64,000 nucleotides of DNA from Streptomyces tibetensis (GCF_007655005.1 NZ_SZVW01000005.1:396291-460290); one strand, 5' to 3'; positions 44,934 to 54,596 are shown, counted from the first letter of the stretch. Program-made: numbers and translations. Notes: generated from the letters alone by a model not told the origin.

Positions 44934-45452
44934 ATGAGCGTCGCAGAATCCCGCAGGATTGTCCTCTTCCGCCATGCGAAAGCCGACTGGCCACAGGTCA
45001 CCGATCACGAGCGTCCCCTCGCCGACCGGGGCCGAATGGATGCGGCGGAGGCCGGGCGCAGGCTGACCGACACCGGTATCGCCTTCGACCTGGCGCTGTG
45101 CTCCACCGCGGTCCGGACCCGGGAGACATGGAAGCTCGCCGTCCAGGAGTTCCCGCAGCGGCCGAAAACCGTCTACGAGGAGCGGATCTACGAGGCCTCG
45201 CCGGGCGAGCTGATCGCCCTGCTCAACGAGACCTCCGACGACGCGCAGAACGTCCTCATGATCGGGCACAACCCGGGCATCCAGGGACTCGCCGACATCC
45301 TGGCGGGCTCGGGCGAGGACGAGGCCAGGGAGCGCATGGCCCGCCGCGGGTTCCCGGCCGCCGCCTTCGCCGTGCTGTCGTTCGGCGGCTCGTGGAAGAG
45401 CCTGGAGCCGGGTGTGGCCACGCTGCAGGACTACTGGGCGCCGGCCGAGTGA
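44934..45452 (+). CDS. SixA-like histidine phosphatase
   Basis: A 172-aa phosphatase of the histidine phosphatase superfamily. It has RRIVLFRHAKADWP with the RHA(K) catalytic His (near residue 14), STAVRTRETW, IYEASPGELIALL and the second catalytic His in VLMIGHNPGIQGLA. SixA dephosphorylates phosphohistidine in phosphorelay proteins; the target here is unknown. It is convergent with serB across a strong terminator. Confidence 0.92.
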   Translation: MSVAESRRIVLFRHAKADWPQVTDHERPLADRGRMDAAEAGRRLTDTGIAFDLALCSTAVRTRETWKLAVQEFPQRPKTVYEERIYEASPGELIALLNETSDDAQNVLMIGHNPGIQGLADILAGSGEDEARERMARRGFPAAAFAVLSFGGSWKSLEPGVATLQDYWAPAE

Positions 45453-45478
45453 CGGCCTCCGCGTGACCTCGTGACAGA

Positions 45479-45509
45479 GGGGCCCGGCGCCAGTGCGGCG
45501 CCGGGCCCC
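45479..45509. terminator. Bidirectional terminator between sixA-like gene and serB
   Basis: A perfect 13-bp stem (45479-45491 with 45497-45509) closes the loop AGTGC between two convergent genes. Beyond it, GGTCGGACCGACG occurs twice (45513-45525 and 45549-45561). Confidence 0.9.
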
Positions 45510-45575
45510 TACTGGTCGGACCGACGTTGCGGCGCCTGGCCTTTTCGGTCGGACCGACGAAGCGGAGCGGGCGGA

Positions 45576-46802
45576 TCAGACGATGTCGAGGGTGTCCGCC
45601 GCCTCGACTTCCTCACGCGTGACGCCCAGCAGGTACAGGACCGTGTCCAGGAAGGGGAAGTTCACCGCGGCGTGCGCGGCCTCGCGCACCACCGGCTTGG
45701 CGTTGAAGGCGACACCGAGACCCGCCGCGTTCAGCATGTCCAGATCGTTGGCGCCGTCACCGATCGCCACCGTCTGCGACAGCGGCACGCCCGCCTCCGC
45801 CGCGAACCGGCGCAGCAGCCTGGCCTTGCCCGCACGGTCGACGATCTCGCCGGTGACCTTGCCCGTCAGCCTGCCGTCGACGATCTCCAAGGTGTTGGCG
45901 TGGGCGAAGTCCAGCCCGAGCCGCTCCTTCAGATCGTCCGTGACCTGGGTGAACCCACCCGACACGACGCCGACTTGGTAGCCGAGCCGCTTCAGCGTAC
46001 GGATCAGGGTGCGGGCGCCCGGCGTCAACCGCACCTCGCTGCGCACCTTGTCCACGATCGAGGCGTCCAGCCCTTCCAGCAGTGCCACGCGCGCGTGCAG
46101 GGACTGCTCGAAGTCCAGCTCCCCGCGCATCGCGGCCGCCGTCACCTCGGCGACCTTGTCCTCGCAGCCGGCGTGCGCGGCGAACAGCTCGATGACCTCG
46201 TCCTGGATGAGCGTCGAGTCGACGTCCATGACGACCAGGCGCTGCGCGCGCCGGTACAGACCGGCGGCGACGACCGCCACGTCGATACCGAGCCGCGCGG
46301 CGTCGGTCACCAGGGCGGTGCGCAGCGGTTCGGTCTCCACGCCGGAAACGGCGAACTCGACGGCGGTCACGGGGTACTTGGCGAGCCGGAAGATACGGTC
46401 GATGTTGCCGCCGGTCTTCGTGATCCGCGCGGCGATCGCGGCCGTCGCCTCGGCGGTGAGCGGGTGCCCGAGGACGGTGACGAGGGAGCGGCCCAGACCG
46501 CGCGGCCGGTTGTCGCCGAGGCCGGAGATGATCTCCGCCTGCATCTTCATCGACTCGGCCCAGCTGTGGACGGTCGCCCGCAGATCTCCCTCGACGCCCG
46601 GGGGCGGCTCGGTCACGAGCGCGCACAGCACCATCCGGCCACGGGTGACGACCTGCTCGATGTCGACTACGTCGACGGAGTAGGCGGCCAAGGTGTCGAA
46701 GAGGCCGGCGGTGATGCCCGGCCTGTCCTTGCCGAAGATCTTCACAAGGAGGGTGGGGACGTCGGCAGGGACGTCGGAAGACGAGGTCTGCGAAGCGCTC
46801 AT
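45576..46802 (-). CDS. serB: Phosphoserine phosphatase SerB with ACT domain
   Basis: A 408-aa HAD-superfamily enzyme for the last step of serine synthesis. The N-terminal ACT-like domains (about 15-165) begin LLVKIFGKDRPGITAGLFDTLA. The catalytic domain has the nucleophile Asp193 in VMDVDSTLIQDE, VVSGGFTQV with the conserved Ser/Gly, and AIGDGANDLDMLNAAGLGVAFNAKP (Mg ligands). The actinobacterial ACT-SerB form can be serine-feedback regulated. ATG 46802 gives the usual N-terminus. Confidence 0.96.
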   Translation of the reverse strand: MSASQTSSSDVPADVPTLLVKIFGKDRPGITAGLFDTLAAYSVDVVDIEQVVTRGRMVLCALVTEPPPGVEGDLRATVHSWAESMKMQAEIISGLGDNRPRGLGRSLVTVLGHPLTAEATAAIAARITKTGGNIDRIFRLAKYPVTAVEFAVSGVETEPLRTALVTDAARLGIDVAVVAAGLYRRAQRLVVMDVDSTLIQDEVIELFAAHAGCEDKVAEVTAAAMRGELDFEQSLHARVALLEGLDASIVDKVRSEVRLTPGARTLIRTLKRLGYQVGVVSGGFTQVTDDLKERLGLDFAHANTLEIVDGRLTGKVTGEIVDRAGKARLLRRFAAEAGVPLSQTVAIGDGANDLDMLNAAGLGVAFNAKPVVREAAHAAVNFPFLDTVLYLLGVTREEVEAADTLDIV

Positions 46803-46931
46803 GGTGGTTCCACCGTATCCGGCGCGCGGCACCTGTCACCCCCGAGGTCCGTCTGGCGGACAGCGAACACTGCATGGCGCGTGGATGACGTGAATCCTGC
46901 GTACCGGTACGGTGCCCGGCGCCTTCACCGG

Positions 46932-48773
46932 TCACCTCCCGCCCCGCGGCTTCCGCGGGGGTGGCGGGGGTGGCGGGGGAGGCGGCGGGCCGTCCTCCGG
47001 ACGGGCGGGCGGCCCGTTCCCGTTCCGCGGCCCGGGCGACTGCCGCGGGCCGCGCGGGGGCGGCCCGACCGGCCGTACGACGGTGGGGGCGCTGTAGACG
47101 TCGCCCGGGGCGGGGGGCTCGTCGTCCAGGACTGCGTCGTACCCGTGCCCGGGTGCGGCGCCGGAGGTGTGTTCCGCGCCGGGAGGCCGTGCGTCCTCCG
47201 GCTCGCGCAGTTCCTGCGGCACGCGGAGGTAGGGGTTGGTGCCCGGATCGGGCGGCCGGTACGGCGTTCCGGGCGCGTACGGCCCGGCCTCCGCACCCCG
47301 CGGCACCCACGCGCCCCGCTCCCCGGGCTGCCCGGGCCCGGCCCACACGGTGCCCAGCGACCCCGTTGCCTCACCGACCTCGGCCACCCCCTCCCCCCGG
47401 GCCGACGCCGCAGCCCTGCGCCCCGCTGCCCCGCACCCCCACGCGAGCAACGCCCCGGCCGCTCCGGCCCCCGCGCCCCACACCCCGCCCAGCAGCAGGG
47501 CCATGCCGAGACGGCCGTGCAGTTCGATGCCCGCGCCGAAGGCGTCGAAGCCGAGCACGGACAGGGACGCGGTCACGGACACGTCCGTGAGCCGGGCCAG
47601 CAGCGGCAGGGCGAGGGCGGTCGCGACACCCACCCCCAGCGCACACCGCCCCGCGAAACGAAGGGCACCGTCCCCCACCCCGACCGGCGTCCGTACCGCT
47701 GCCAGCACGCCCGCCAGCAGCATCATCAGCGCCGCCGCCACCCCCAGCAGCCACACCCGGCCGTCCAGTTCGGCCAGCCGTCCCAACGTCACCGACCGGT
47801 CGGACCCAGCGCCGAGCATCTCGTCCAGGGGGTCGGGCAGGAATCGGGTCGGTTCACCCGTCGCGCCACCGTCCCACGGCACGAACAGGCCGAGCGGCAC
47901 CCCCAGCCACACGCCGTTCGGCGCCCCGAGCAGCGCCGCGCCCGCGATGCGCCGGGGATGGTCGTCGCCGACCGCCGCGTACGCCGCCGCCGCGCATCCC
48001 GCCGCCACCGCCACCAGCAGCACGGTCACCACCGCGGACACGACCGGCCGCACGACCCGGTGCACGGCCTCCCAGCCCCGCGGCAACGGCGTACGGCGCG
48101 AGGTCAGCAGCGCGACGAGGAGGATCCCGGCCGACCAGCCCGACCCGCCGAGCAGCGTCGGGGCGGTGTCCACCGTGAACCCGACCGCGGCCTGCGCGTC
48201 GACCAGGTCGCCGAGCCGGTCCGGCAGCAGCCCCCCGATGTCCCCGAGCCCCGGGATCTCCACGCTGCCGCTCCCACCGGTGACGTCGTCCAGCCCCAGC
48301 GACCCCCCGTCGATCGTGATGACGTCGTGCCCCGCCCACGCTAGCCCGCCCAGCATCGCCACGAACAGCACCACCACCGACCCCGCCCGCGCGAGCAGTT
48401 CGGACGGTGCGATCACAACTCCCGCCTCCCGCAGGGACCGCAGGAAGAACCACGACAGCAGCACCGCCCCGACCAGGCTCACCCCCAGTGGCGTGATCTC
48501 GATGGCCGCGTCCGCCTCGGCGCCCGACAGGCCGAACACCGACACATCCCCGGACGGCGTGACCGAACCACCCGCCCCGAGGGCCACCACCGCCGCGGTC
48601 ATCGGTCCCAACGACCCCGTGGTGTCCGCCTGAAGCAGCCGCAGCCCCAGCGCCGCCGTCCCCGCCATTCCGATCAACGCCCAGCTCACGGCGGCCACGG
48701 CGGACATCAGCACGTCCCCCCACGGCACGCGCGCATGACCCTTCGCCGTCTCGACCCCTGTGGCAGCACTCAT
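46932..48773 (-). CDS. Streptophobe family membrane protein
   Basis: A 613-aa protein with about 10-12 hydrophobic segments up to residue about 480 and a long disordered C-terminal tail rich in Pro and Gly (PYRPPDPGTNPYLRVPQE, ending in a run of Pro and RKPRGGR). This layout is the Streptomyces 'streptophobe' family, of unknown function. ATG 48773 is preferred; the frame runs further upstream. It is divergent from the FHA-ABC gene, leaving about 230 bases of promoter. Confidence 0.85.
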   Translation of the reverse strand: MSAATGVETAKGHARVPWGDVLMSAVAAVSWALIGMAGTAALGLRLLQADTTGSLGPMTAAVVALGAGGSVTPSGDVSVFGLSGAEADAAIEITPLGVSLVGAVLLSWFFLRSLREAGVVIAPSELLARAGSVVVLFVAMLGGLAWAGHDVITIDGGSLGLDDVTGGSGSVEIPGLGDIGGLLPDRLGDLVDAQAAVGFTVDTAPTLLGGSGWSAGILLVALLTSRRTPLPRGWEAVHRVVRPVVSAVVTVLLVAVAAGCAAAAYAAVGDDHPRRIAGAALLGAPNGVWLGVPLGLFVPWDGGATGEPTRFLPDPLDEMLGAGSDRSVTLGRLAELDGRVWLLGVAAALMMLLAGVLAAVRTPVGVGDGALRFAGRCALGVGVATALALPLLARLTDVSVTASLSVLGFDAFGAGIELHGRLGMALLLGGVWGAGAGAAGALLAWGCGAAGRRAAASARGEGVAEVGEATGSLGTVWAGPGQPGERGAWVPRGAEAGPYAPGTPYRPPDPGTNPYLRVPQELREPEDARPPGAEHTSGAAPGHGYDAVLDDEPPAPGDVYSAPTVVRPVGPPPRGPRQSPGPRNGNGPPARPEDGPPPPPPPPPPPRKPRGGR

Positions 48774-49002
48774 GGCAGACCCCCCGATCCGCTGCGCGAC
48801 GGGAACACCACGCATGTCCCCCTCGCGTCGAAATACCACTCTCCGGCCCGGTTTCAACCCCGTCAACGGAATCGGCCGATGCGTCCGAACGCGGTCTTCA
48901 CAAGGCCCGACTTTCGGTCAGGGGGCCGCTACTGAAATAGTTCCCCCCGATGTTCGACATCCCTAGACTCCCCATGTCGGGGGTAACTCGGGGGACAACT
49001 CA

Positions 49003-51540
49003 GTGGGGCATGGAGTGCCGGAACTCGTACTGGAATCAAACGGACGTACCTGGACGCTCGATCCGTCCAGGGCATACACCCTCGGACGTGATCCGCAGGG
49101 GGACGTCGTCTTCGACGACGCCAGGGTCTCCTGGCGTCACGCCACGGTCAGCTTCAACGGCCGCAGTTGGGTCATCGAGGACCATGGCAGCACCAACGGC
49201 ACATTCGTGCAGGGCCAGCGCATCCATCAGATGGAGCTCGGTGCCGGCTCGGCCGTCAACCTGGGCAACGCGACCGACGGCCCGCGCCTGAACCTGTCCG
49301 GCGCCGCGGCCTCCGTCGCCACGCCGCAGGCCCAGCCTCAGCAGCAGCCGTACGCGGCGCAGGGCGCGAACCCCGGCTGGGGTCAGCAGGCTCCGGCCCA
49401 GCAGCCGCCGCAGCAGCAGGCCCCCCAGGCCGGCTGGCAGCAGCCGCAGCAGGCCGCCGCGCACATTCCGCAGCAGCAGGGTTCCGGCGGTGCCGCGGGG
49501 GCTCCGCCGGTCCACGGAGACCGCAGCCCGACCACGTTCCACCAGTTCTCCCTCGGCCGCGTGATGCGCATCGGCCGTGCCCTGGAGAACGAGCTGGTCG
49601 TCTCCGACCTGCAGGTCTCCCGGCACCACGCCGAGTTCCACGCGACGCCCGACGGGCGCATGGAGATCCGCGACCTCGGCTCCCACAACGGCACGTACGT
49701 CAACGGCCAGCCGATCGCCAAGGGCGGCTCGCAACTGCTCGGCCCGGCCGATGTCGTCGGCGTCGGCCACTCGACGTTCCGCATCGTCGGCGACCGGCTC
49801 GAGGAGTTCGTCGACACCGGTGAGGTGTCCTTCTCCGCACGTCACCTGACCGTCACGGTCGACAACGGCAAGCAGATCCTCAAGGACGTCTCCTTCGGCG
49901 TCCCGGAGAAGTCGCTGATCGCGGTCATCGGCCCGTCCGGCTCCGGCAAGTCGACCCTGCTCAAGGCACTCACCGGCTACCGCCCCGCCAACCAGGGCGA
50001 GGTGCTGTACGACAACCGGAACCTCTACAAGCAGTTCGCCGAGCTGCGCCAGCGCATCGGTCTGGTCCCGCAGGACGACATCCTGCACAAGGAGCTGACC
50101 GTCAAGAAGGCCCTCAAGTACGCGGCCAAACTGCGCTTCCCGGCGGACACCACGGCCGCCGAGCGCCAGGCCCGCATCGACGAGGTGCTGCGCGAGCTCA
50201 AGCTCGACATCCACAAGGACAAGAAGGTCACGTCCCTGTCCGGCGGCCAGCGCAAGCGCGTCTCGGTCGCCCTGGAACTGCTCACCAAGCCGTCGCTGAT
50301 CTTCCTGGACGAGCCGACCTCCGGCCTCGACCCGGGCATGGACCGCGACGTCATGCAGCTGCTGCGGGGCCTGGCCGACGACGGCCGTACGGTCCTGGTC
50401 GTCACCCACTCGGTGGCCGAGCTGGCGATCTGCGACAAGCTGCTGGTGATGGCGCCGGGCGGCTCGGTCGCCTACTTCGGTCCGCCCGACGAGGCGCTGA
50501 ACTTCTTCGGCTACGACACCTGGGCCGATGTCTTCTCCGCCTTCGAGAACTACCGCGACTACGACTGGGCGGGTCGCTGGAAGGGCTCGCAGCACTACCA
50601 GATGTACGCCGCGGACATCGACGCCGTTGCGCCGCAGTCCGTACAGGTTCCGCCGATGCAGGCGATGAAGCCGCCGAAGCCTCAGGGCTGGATGTCCCAG
50701 TTCGTCACGCTTGTTCGGCGCTACGTCTCGGTGATCGTCTCCGACAAGGGCTTCCTCGCCCTGATGGTGATCCTCCCGGCCGTGCTCGGCGCGGTCAGTC
50801 TGCTCATCGACGCCGACCGGGGTCTGCTGCCGAACCCGGCCAACCCGCAGACCGGCCGGATCATCCCGAACGGCACGGCGACCACCGTCCTGCTGATCCT
50901 CGCGGTCGGCGCCTGCTTCGCCGGTGCGGCGAACTCGGTCCGAGAGCTGATCAAGGAACGGGTCATCTACGAGCGGGAGCGCGCGACCGGCCTCTCGCGC
51001 TCGGCGTACCTGATGTCCAAGGTGTTCGTGCTCGGCATGATCACCGTGCTCCAGGGCCTGCTGGTCGGCGTGATCGGCTTCTCCAGCCGGGAGATCCCCG
51101 AGGAGGGCCTGGTCTTCGGCAGTGCCACGCTGCTGGAGCTCTCCGTGCCGATCATGGCGCTGGGCTTCACCTCGATGATGTTCGGCCTGATCATCTCCTC
51201 GCTGGTGAAGACCGCCGAGAAGACCATGCCGCTGCTGGTGATGTTCGCCATCATCCAGGTCGTCTTCACCGGCTGCCTGTTCACGCTGCACGGCTCGATC
51301 GGCGTCAACCAGTTCTCGTTCCTGATGCCGTCGCGCTGGGCGGTCGCCGCCTCCGGCGCCACGCTGGACTTCAACAAGATCAGCCCGCCCGAGACGGCCG
51401 GCGACAACGACCCGCTGTGGGAGCACACGGCAGGGGTCTGGGCCATGGACATGGGCGCCCTCCTCGTCCTCGGCGTGATCTGCGGCTTCTTCGTGGCCCG
51501 CTTCCTGCGCCGCCACGAGCCGGAGGTCATGCGCAAGTAG
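49003..51540 (+). CDS. Double-FHA ABC transporter (ATPase-permease fusion, Rv1747-like)
   Basis: An 845-aa protein with two N-terminal FHA domains (about 15-100 and 180-265; YTLGRDPQGDVVFDDARVSWRHA and MRIGRALENELVVSDLQVSRHHAEF), split by a Gln/Pro-rich linker. An ABC-2-type half transporter follows: Walker A GPSGSGKST, signature LSGGQRKRVSVAL, IFLDEPTSGLD, and six C-terminal helices. FHA domains bind phosphothreonine, so a Ser/Thr kinase likely controls export. M. tuberculosis Rv1747 has the same order. GTG 49003 has GGGGGAC upstream; GTG 49015 is an alternative. Confidence 0.93.
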   Translation: MGHGVPELVLESNGRTWTLDPSRAYTLGRDPQGDVVFDDARVSWRHATVSFNGRSWVIEDHGSTNGTFVQGQRIHQMELGAGSAVNLGNATDGPRLNLSGAAASVATPQAQPQQQPYAAQGANPGWGQQAPAQQPPQQQAPQAGWQQPQQAAAHIPQQQGSGGAAGAPPVHGDRSPTTFHQFSLGRVMRIGRALENELVVSDLQVSRHHAEFHATPDGRMEIRDLGSHNGTYVNGQPIAKGGSQLLGPADVVGVGHSTFRIVGDRLEEFVDTGEVSFSARHLTVTVDNGKQILKDVSFGVPEKSLIAVIGPSGSGKSTLLKALTGYRPANQGEVLYDNRNLYKQFAELRQRIGLVPQDDILHKELTVKKALKYAAKLRFPADTTAAERQARIDEVLRELKLDIHKDKKVTSLSGGQRKRVSVALELLTKPSLIFLDEPTSGLDPGMDRDVMQLLRGLADDGRTVLVVTHSVAELAICDKLLVMAPGGSVAYFGPPDEALNFFGYDTWADVFSAFENYRDYDWAGRWKGSQHYQMYAADIDAVAPQSVQVPPMQAMKPPKPQGWMSQFVTLVRRYVSVIVSDKGFLALMVILPAVLGAVSLLIDADRGLLPNPANPQTGRIIPNGTATTVLLILAVGACFAGAANSVRELIKERVIYERERATGLSRSAYLMSKVFVLGMITVLQGLLVGVIGFSSREIPEEGLVFGSATLLELSVPIMALGFTSMMFGLIISSLVKTAEKTMPLLVMFAIIQVVFTGCLFTLHGSIGVNQFSFLMPSRWAVAASGATLDFNKISPPETAGDNDPLWEHTAGVWAMDMGALLVLGVICGFFVARFLRRHEPEVMRK

Positions 51541-51634
51541 TCCCCGCTCCGCGATGCCCGAAGGGCGGCACCCCGTCAGGTGGGTGCCGCCCTTCGGCGT
51601 TCCGTTCAGCGAAGCAGAGAGGTCCGCGCCGACC

Positions 51635-52363
51635 TCAGTACGCGCTGTTGACGTTGTCCATCGAGCCGTACTTGTCGGCCGCGTAGTTGCAGGCGGCGGT
51701 GATGTTGGCGACCGGGTTGTAGATGTCCCACGAGGTGCCGGGGACGTGGTACGCCTTGAAGGTCGGCGGGATGACCTGGAGCAGACCCTTCGACGGGATG
51801 CCGTTGATGGCGTTGATGTCCCAGTTGTTGATCGCCTTCGGGTTACCCGAGGACTCCCGGATGATGTTGCGGTGGATGCCGTCGTAGGACGCCGGGATGT
51901 CGTGCTTCTTCAGGATGGCGAGCGACTCGCGGATCCAGCCGTCGAGGTTGTTCGGGTAGGTCTTGACGGCGGCCTTCTTGGCCTCGGCGCGCTTGGCGGC
52001 GCGGCTCGCGGCCTCCTTGGCCTGGCGCGCGGCCTCGGCCTTCTTCTTCGCCGCCTCGGCGGCGGCCTTCTTCTTGGCGGCGGCCGCGGCGTCGGCCTTC
52101 TTCTTCGCCGCGATCTGCTCGGCCTTCAGGGTGGCGCCGGCCATCTGGTCCGTGACGCTCGCCTTGACGTCCTTGATCTGCTGGTTGCTGTACGCCACCG
52201 CAGCCGGCTGAGCGGCCTCGGTCGTGGTCTTGGTCGAGGCACCGCTCGGCACCGCGGAGAACCCGATGGCGGCGGCACCGAGGGTGGCGACACCCGCCAT
52301 GGCGATCTTGTGGTGACGGGTCAGGCTACGACTCTGAACACGGCTGAAGATGTTCTTGGGCAT
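51635..52363 (-). CDS. Secreted lytic transglycosylase (SLT domain)
   Basis: A 242-aa secreted cell-wall enzyme. It has a signal peptide (KIAMAGVATLGAAAIGFSAVPSGAS, about 22-46), a long Ala/Lys coiled-coil stretch (about 80-135, AAKKKAAAEAAKKKAEAARQ) and an SLT domain: catalytic Glu in IIRESSGNPKAINNWD, GLLQVIPPTFKAYHVPG and NPVANITAACNYAADKYGS. It cleaves peptidoglycan glycan strands. ATG 52363 has AGAGG upstream. The 5' region is long (about 340 bases to the next gene) but no c-di-AMP riboswitch was recognised. Confidence 0.92.
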   Translation of the reverse strand: MPKNIFSRVQSRSLTRHHKIAMAGVATLGAAAIGFSAVPSGASTKTTTEAAQPAAVAYSNQQIKDVKASVTDQMAGATLKAEQIAAKKKADAAAAAKKKAAAEAAKKKAEAARQAKEAASRAAKRAEAKKAAVKTYPNNLDGWIRESLAILKKHDIPASYDGIHRNIIRESSGNPKAINNWDINAINGIPSKGLLQVIPPTFKAYHVPGTSWDIYNPVANITAACNYAADKYGSMDNVNSAY

Positions 52364-52705
52364 GCTGCGTGGACCTCTTCGAATAGCGCGGGAGTCGCTC
52401 GGCGTCCGGCGTTGGACTCGGTGTGTTTCCGACACAAACGCCGCGGAGGTGAACCCACGGCGCTGAGCGACGTCAGCAATTCTTAGCGGCCGCAAAATGG
52501 CGTGGCAAAGGTGTGACGTACGAAAGGAGATAGTGGATCAGGGAGGGTCAAATCGGGGCAGATTGGACCATCCGCGCCGCTCAAAAGGTGGGGCTTTGTC
52601 TCCTACGCACTTTCGTACGTGACGTGGGTCCTATGCGAGGGCTCACATCGCCCCTAGATCGGTCTCACCACGCGTTGCACAAGCGATGCTCTGTGTGAGG
52701 CCCTT
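52364..52705. other. Long upstream region of the transglycosylase gene
   Basis: These 342 bases hold no gene. ACGTACGAAAG (52516-52526) and CTTTCGTACGT (52610-52620) form an 11-bp inverted repeat about 83 bases apart. A GC hairpin, CGCCGCGG(aggtgaaccc)ACGGCG, lies near 52440-52466. AT-rich promoter-like stretches lie around 52470-52500. A regulated promoter or structured leader is possible. Confidence 0.5.
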
Positions 52706-53749
52706 TCAGGGCAGCACGAGGTGCACGTCCCCGAACTTGTGCCACAGATAGCGGCCTTGCAGCGCGGCCTCGTATCCCCGCTCGATCGCCACCCGCCCCG
52801 CGACCGCCTCCAGCATCAGCAGATGCGAGGCCTGCGGCTCGTGCAGCCCGGTCAGCAGCCCGTCCACCACCCGCACCCCGCGCTCCGGCGTCACGACGAG
52901 ATCCGTCCACCCCGCACGCGCGCGTACGGCCCCGTCCGTGCCCACCGCCGACTCCACCGCCCGCACCGCGGTCGTCCCCACCGCCACCACCCGGCCCCCA
53001 CCGGCCCTCGCGGCGTTGATCAGGCGCGCGGACGCCTCGGGCACCGCGAACCGCTCCGGGTAGGGCGGCTCGTGCGCCTCCGCCGAGGCCACCCCCGTGT
53101 GCAGGGTGACCGGCGCGAACTGCACCCCCCGGCTCACCAGCTCCGCCACCATCCGCGCCGTGAAGGGCCGCGCCGCGCTCGGCATCTCCGCGCTGCCCGT
53201 CCCGTCCGCCGACGGCAGCGCGAACACCGTCTGGTAGACGGAAAGAGGCTGGTCGCGCTCCGTGTAGGCGTAGCGAACGGGCCGCCCGTACTCCCGCAGC
53301 AGCCCCGGCACCCCGGCCCCGGAGACCCGCGCCCACCACAGCCGCTCGCTCCCCCCGCTCAGCGGCTCCTCCAGGACCAGCCACACACCCCCCGGCAGGC
53401 ACACCACCCTGCCCGCGGGCCCACCCGCACGCGCGCGCGTGGTGCCCCGCCCGTCGGGCTCCCGCAGCTCCACCGCCCAGCGGCCGTCGTCCCCCCGGGT
53501 GGAGAAATGCACCACCACGCGCGTGTGGCCGGACCATCCGTCCACGGCCGCCGCCAGCGTCGCCGAGGTGTTGACCACGAGCAGATCCCCGGCCCGCAGC
53601 AGCCGCGGCAGCTCCGTGAACGTGTGATGCGCCACCTCGGCACCCCGCGACACCAGCATCCGTACGGCGTCCCGCTCCAGCCCCGGGCCCCGCTGCTCGA
53701 CCGGCACCCGCGCCGACAGTTCCTCCGGCACCCGCACCCTCAGTGTCAT
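52706..53749 (-). CDS. queA: S-adenosylmethionine:tRNA ribosyltransferase-isomerase-like (QueA family)
   Basis: A 347-aa protein of the QueA family, which transfers and rearranges the ribosyl of AdoMet onto preQ1 in tRNA to make epoxyqueuosine. It has the family marks LLVVNTSATLAAAV, VWARVSGAGVPGLL-type core, YQTVFA, MPSAARPFTARMV, THTG-like VTLHTGVASAE and HEPPYPERF, VAVGTTAVRAVES. The ending LWHKFGDVHLVLP is atypical (usually FFSYGDAMLI). It is coupled by ATGA to an SDR gene and no other queuosine genes are near, so the true substrate may differ. Confidence 0.82.
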   Translation of the reverse strand: MTLRVRVPEELSARVPVEQRGPGLERDAVRMLVSRGAEVAHHTFTELPRLLRAGDLLVVNTSATLAAAVDGWSGHTRVVVHFSTRGDDGRWAVELREPDGRGTTRARAGGPAGRVVCLPGGVWLVLEEPLSGGSERLWWARVSGAGVPGLLREYGRPVRYAYTERDQPLSVYQTVFALPSADGTGSAEMPSAARPFTARMVAELVSRGVQFAPVTLHTGVASAEAHEPPYPERFAVPEASARLINAARAGGGRVVAVGTTAVRAVESAVGTDGAVRARAGWTDLVVTPERGVRVVDGLLTGLHEPQASHLLMLEAVAGRVAIERGYEAALQGRYLWHKFGDVHLVLP

Positions 53750-54444
53750 CGGGCCTCGTCCAGCAGCGCCGGAGCCCCGTAACGCCCGCTCGCCGGACGC
53801 TCGTCCAGCAGCCGAAGGAACGCCGGCGCCACCGCCGCCGGCTCGGGCCGCGGCTCCCAATCGTCCGGTACGGCCGCCGCGTACAGATCCGTGGCCATGT
53901 CCCCGGGATCCACCGCCCAGACCCGCAGCTCCGGCTCCTCCACGGCGAGCACGGCCATCAGATGGTCCAGGGCCGCCTTGGACGCCCCATATCCGCCCCA
54001 GGTCTCGTACGCCTCGGCGGCCGCGTCCGAGCTCACGGCGATCACGGCGCCGGCCCGCGCGGCCCGCAGCAGCGGCAGCGCCTCCCGAACCAGGCCCAGC
54101 CCCGCGACCAGGTTCACCTCCAGCGCCCGGCGCAGCCCCTCCAGGGGCAGCTCCGCCAGCCTGACCAGCGGCTCGGCACCCAGCGCGCTCGCGTTGTGCA
54201 CGAGCAGGTCGACGCCGCCCAGCCGCCAGGCCGCCGCCACCAGCTCCGCCCGGTGAGCGGCGTCCGTGACGTCCCCGGGCAGGGCGGTCACCCGCGTGCC
54301 GTGCGCGGAGACGGCTCCGGCGGTGTCCGCCAGCGCCTCGGCACCCCTGGCGTCGAGCACCAGGTCCCAGCCCCGCCCGGCCAGGGCCTCGGCCAGGGCA
54401 CGGCCCAGGCCCTTCGAGGCCCCGGTGATGATCGCTACCGGCAT
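53746..54444 (-). CDS. SDR family oxidoreductase
   Basis: A 232-aa classical SDR: VAIITGASKGLGRALAEAL (cofactor), VHNAS (NNAG variant), Ser in VIAVSSDAAAEAYETWGG and catalytic YGASK. It ends RYGAPALLDEAR without the usual PVDGG, so it is short at the C-terminus. Its stop overlaps the queA-like start (53746-53749), so it is the first gene of that pair. Substrate unknown. Confidence 0.9.
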   Translation of the reverse strand: MPVAIITGASKGLGRALAEALAGRGWDLVLDARGAEALADTAGAVSAHGTRVTALPGDVTDAAHRAELVAAAWRLGGVDLLVHNASALGAEPLVRLAELPLEGLRRALEVNLVAGLGLVREALPLLRAARAGAVIAVSSDAAAEAYETWGGYGASKAALDHLMAVLAVEEPELRVWAVDPGDMATDLYAAAVPDDWEPRPEPAAVAPAFLRLLDERPASGRYGAPALLDEAR

Positions 54445-54596
54445 GATCAGCTCCCTCGTCGTGATCGCGTGCCCTCAACCTAGGAACGGGCCGCCCGGAC
54501 CGCCTCGGACGCGGGCCGTACTCCACCGGGTCCCTTCGCCCTACGCCGCGGGCCCGGCGCCCTGGGACCCGGACCTCGGAGTCCGGCCTCTAGGAG

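Noticed and set aside
45471..48344. 957-codon plus-strand frame opposite serB and the streptophobe gene
   Set aside because: Low-complexity Arg/Gly/His/Pro translation with no ribosome site or domain; the minus strand has two good genes.
52364..52660. c-di-AMP (ydaO) riboswitch in front of the transglycosylase gene
   Set aside because: Streptomyces cell-wall hydrolase genes often carry one, but the conserved core (for example CCCGACAGCTCACCTCG) is absent from the minus strand here.
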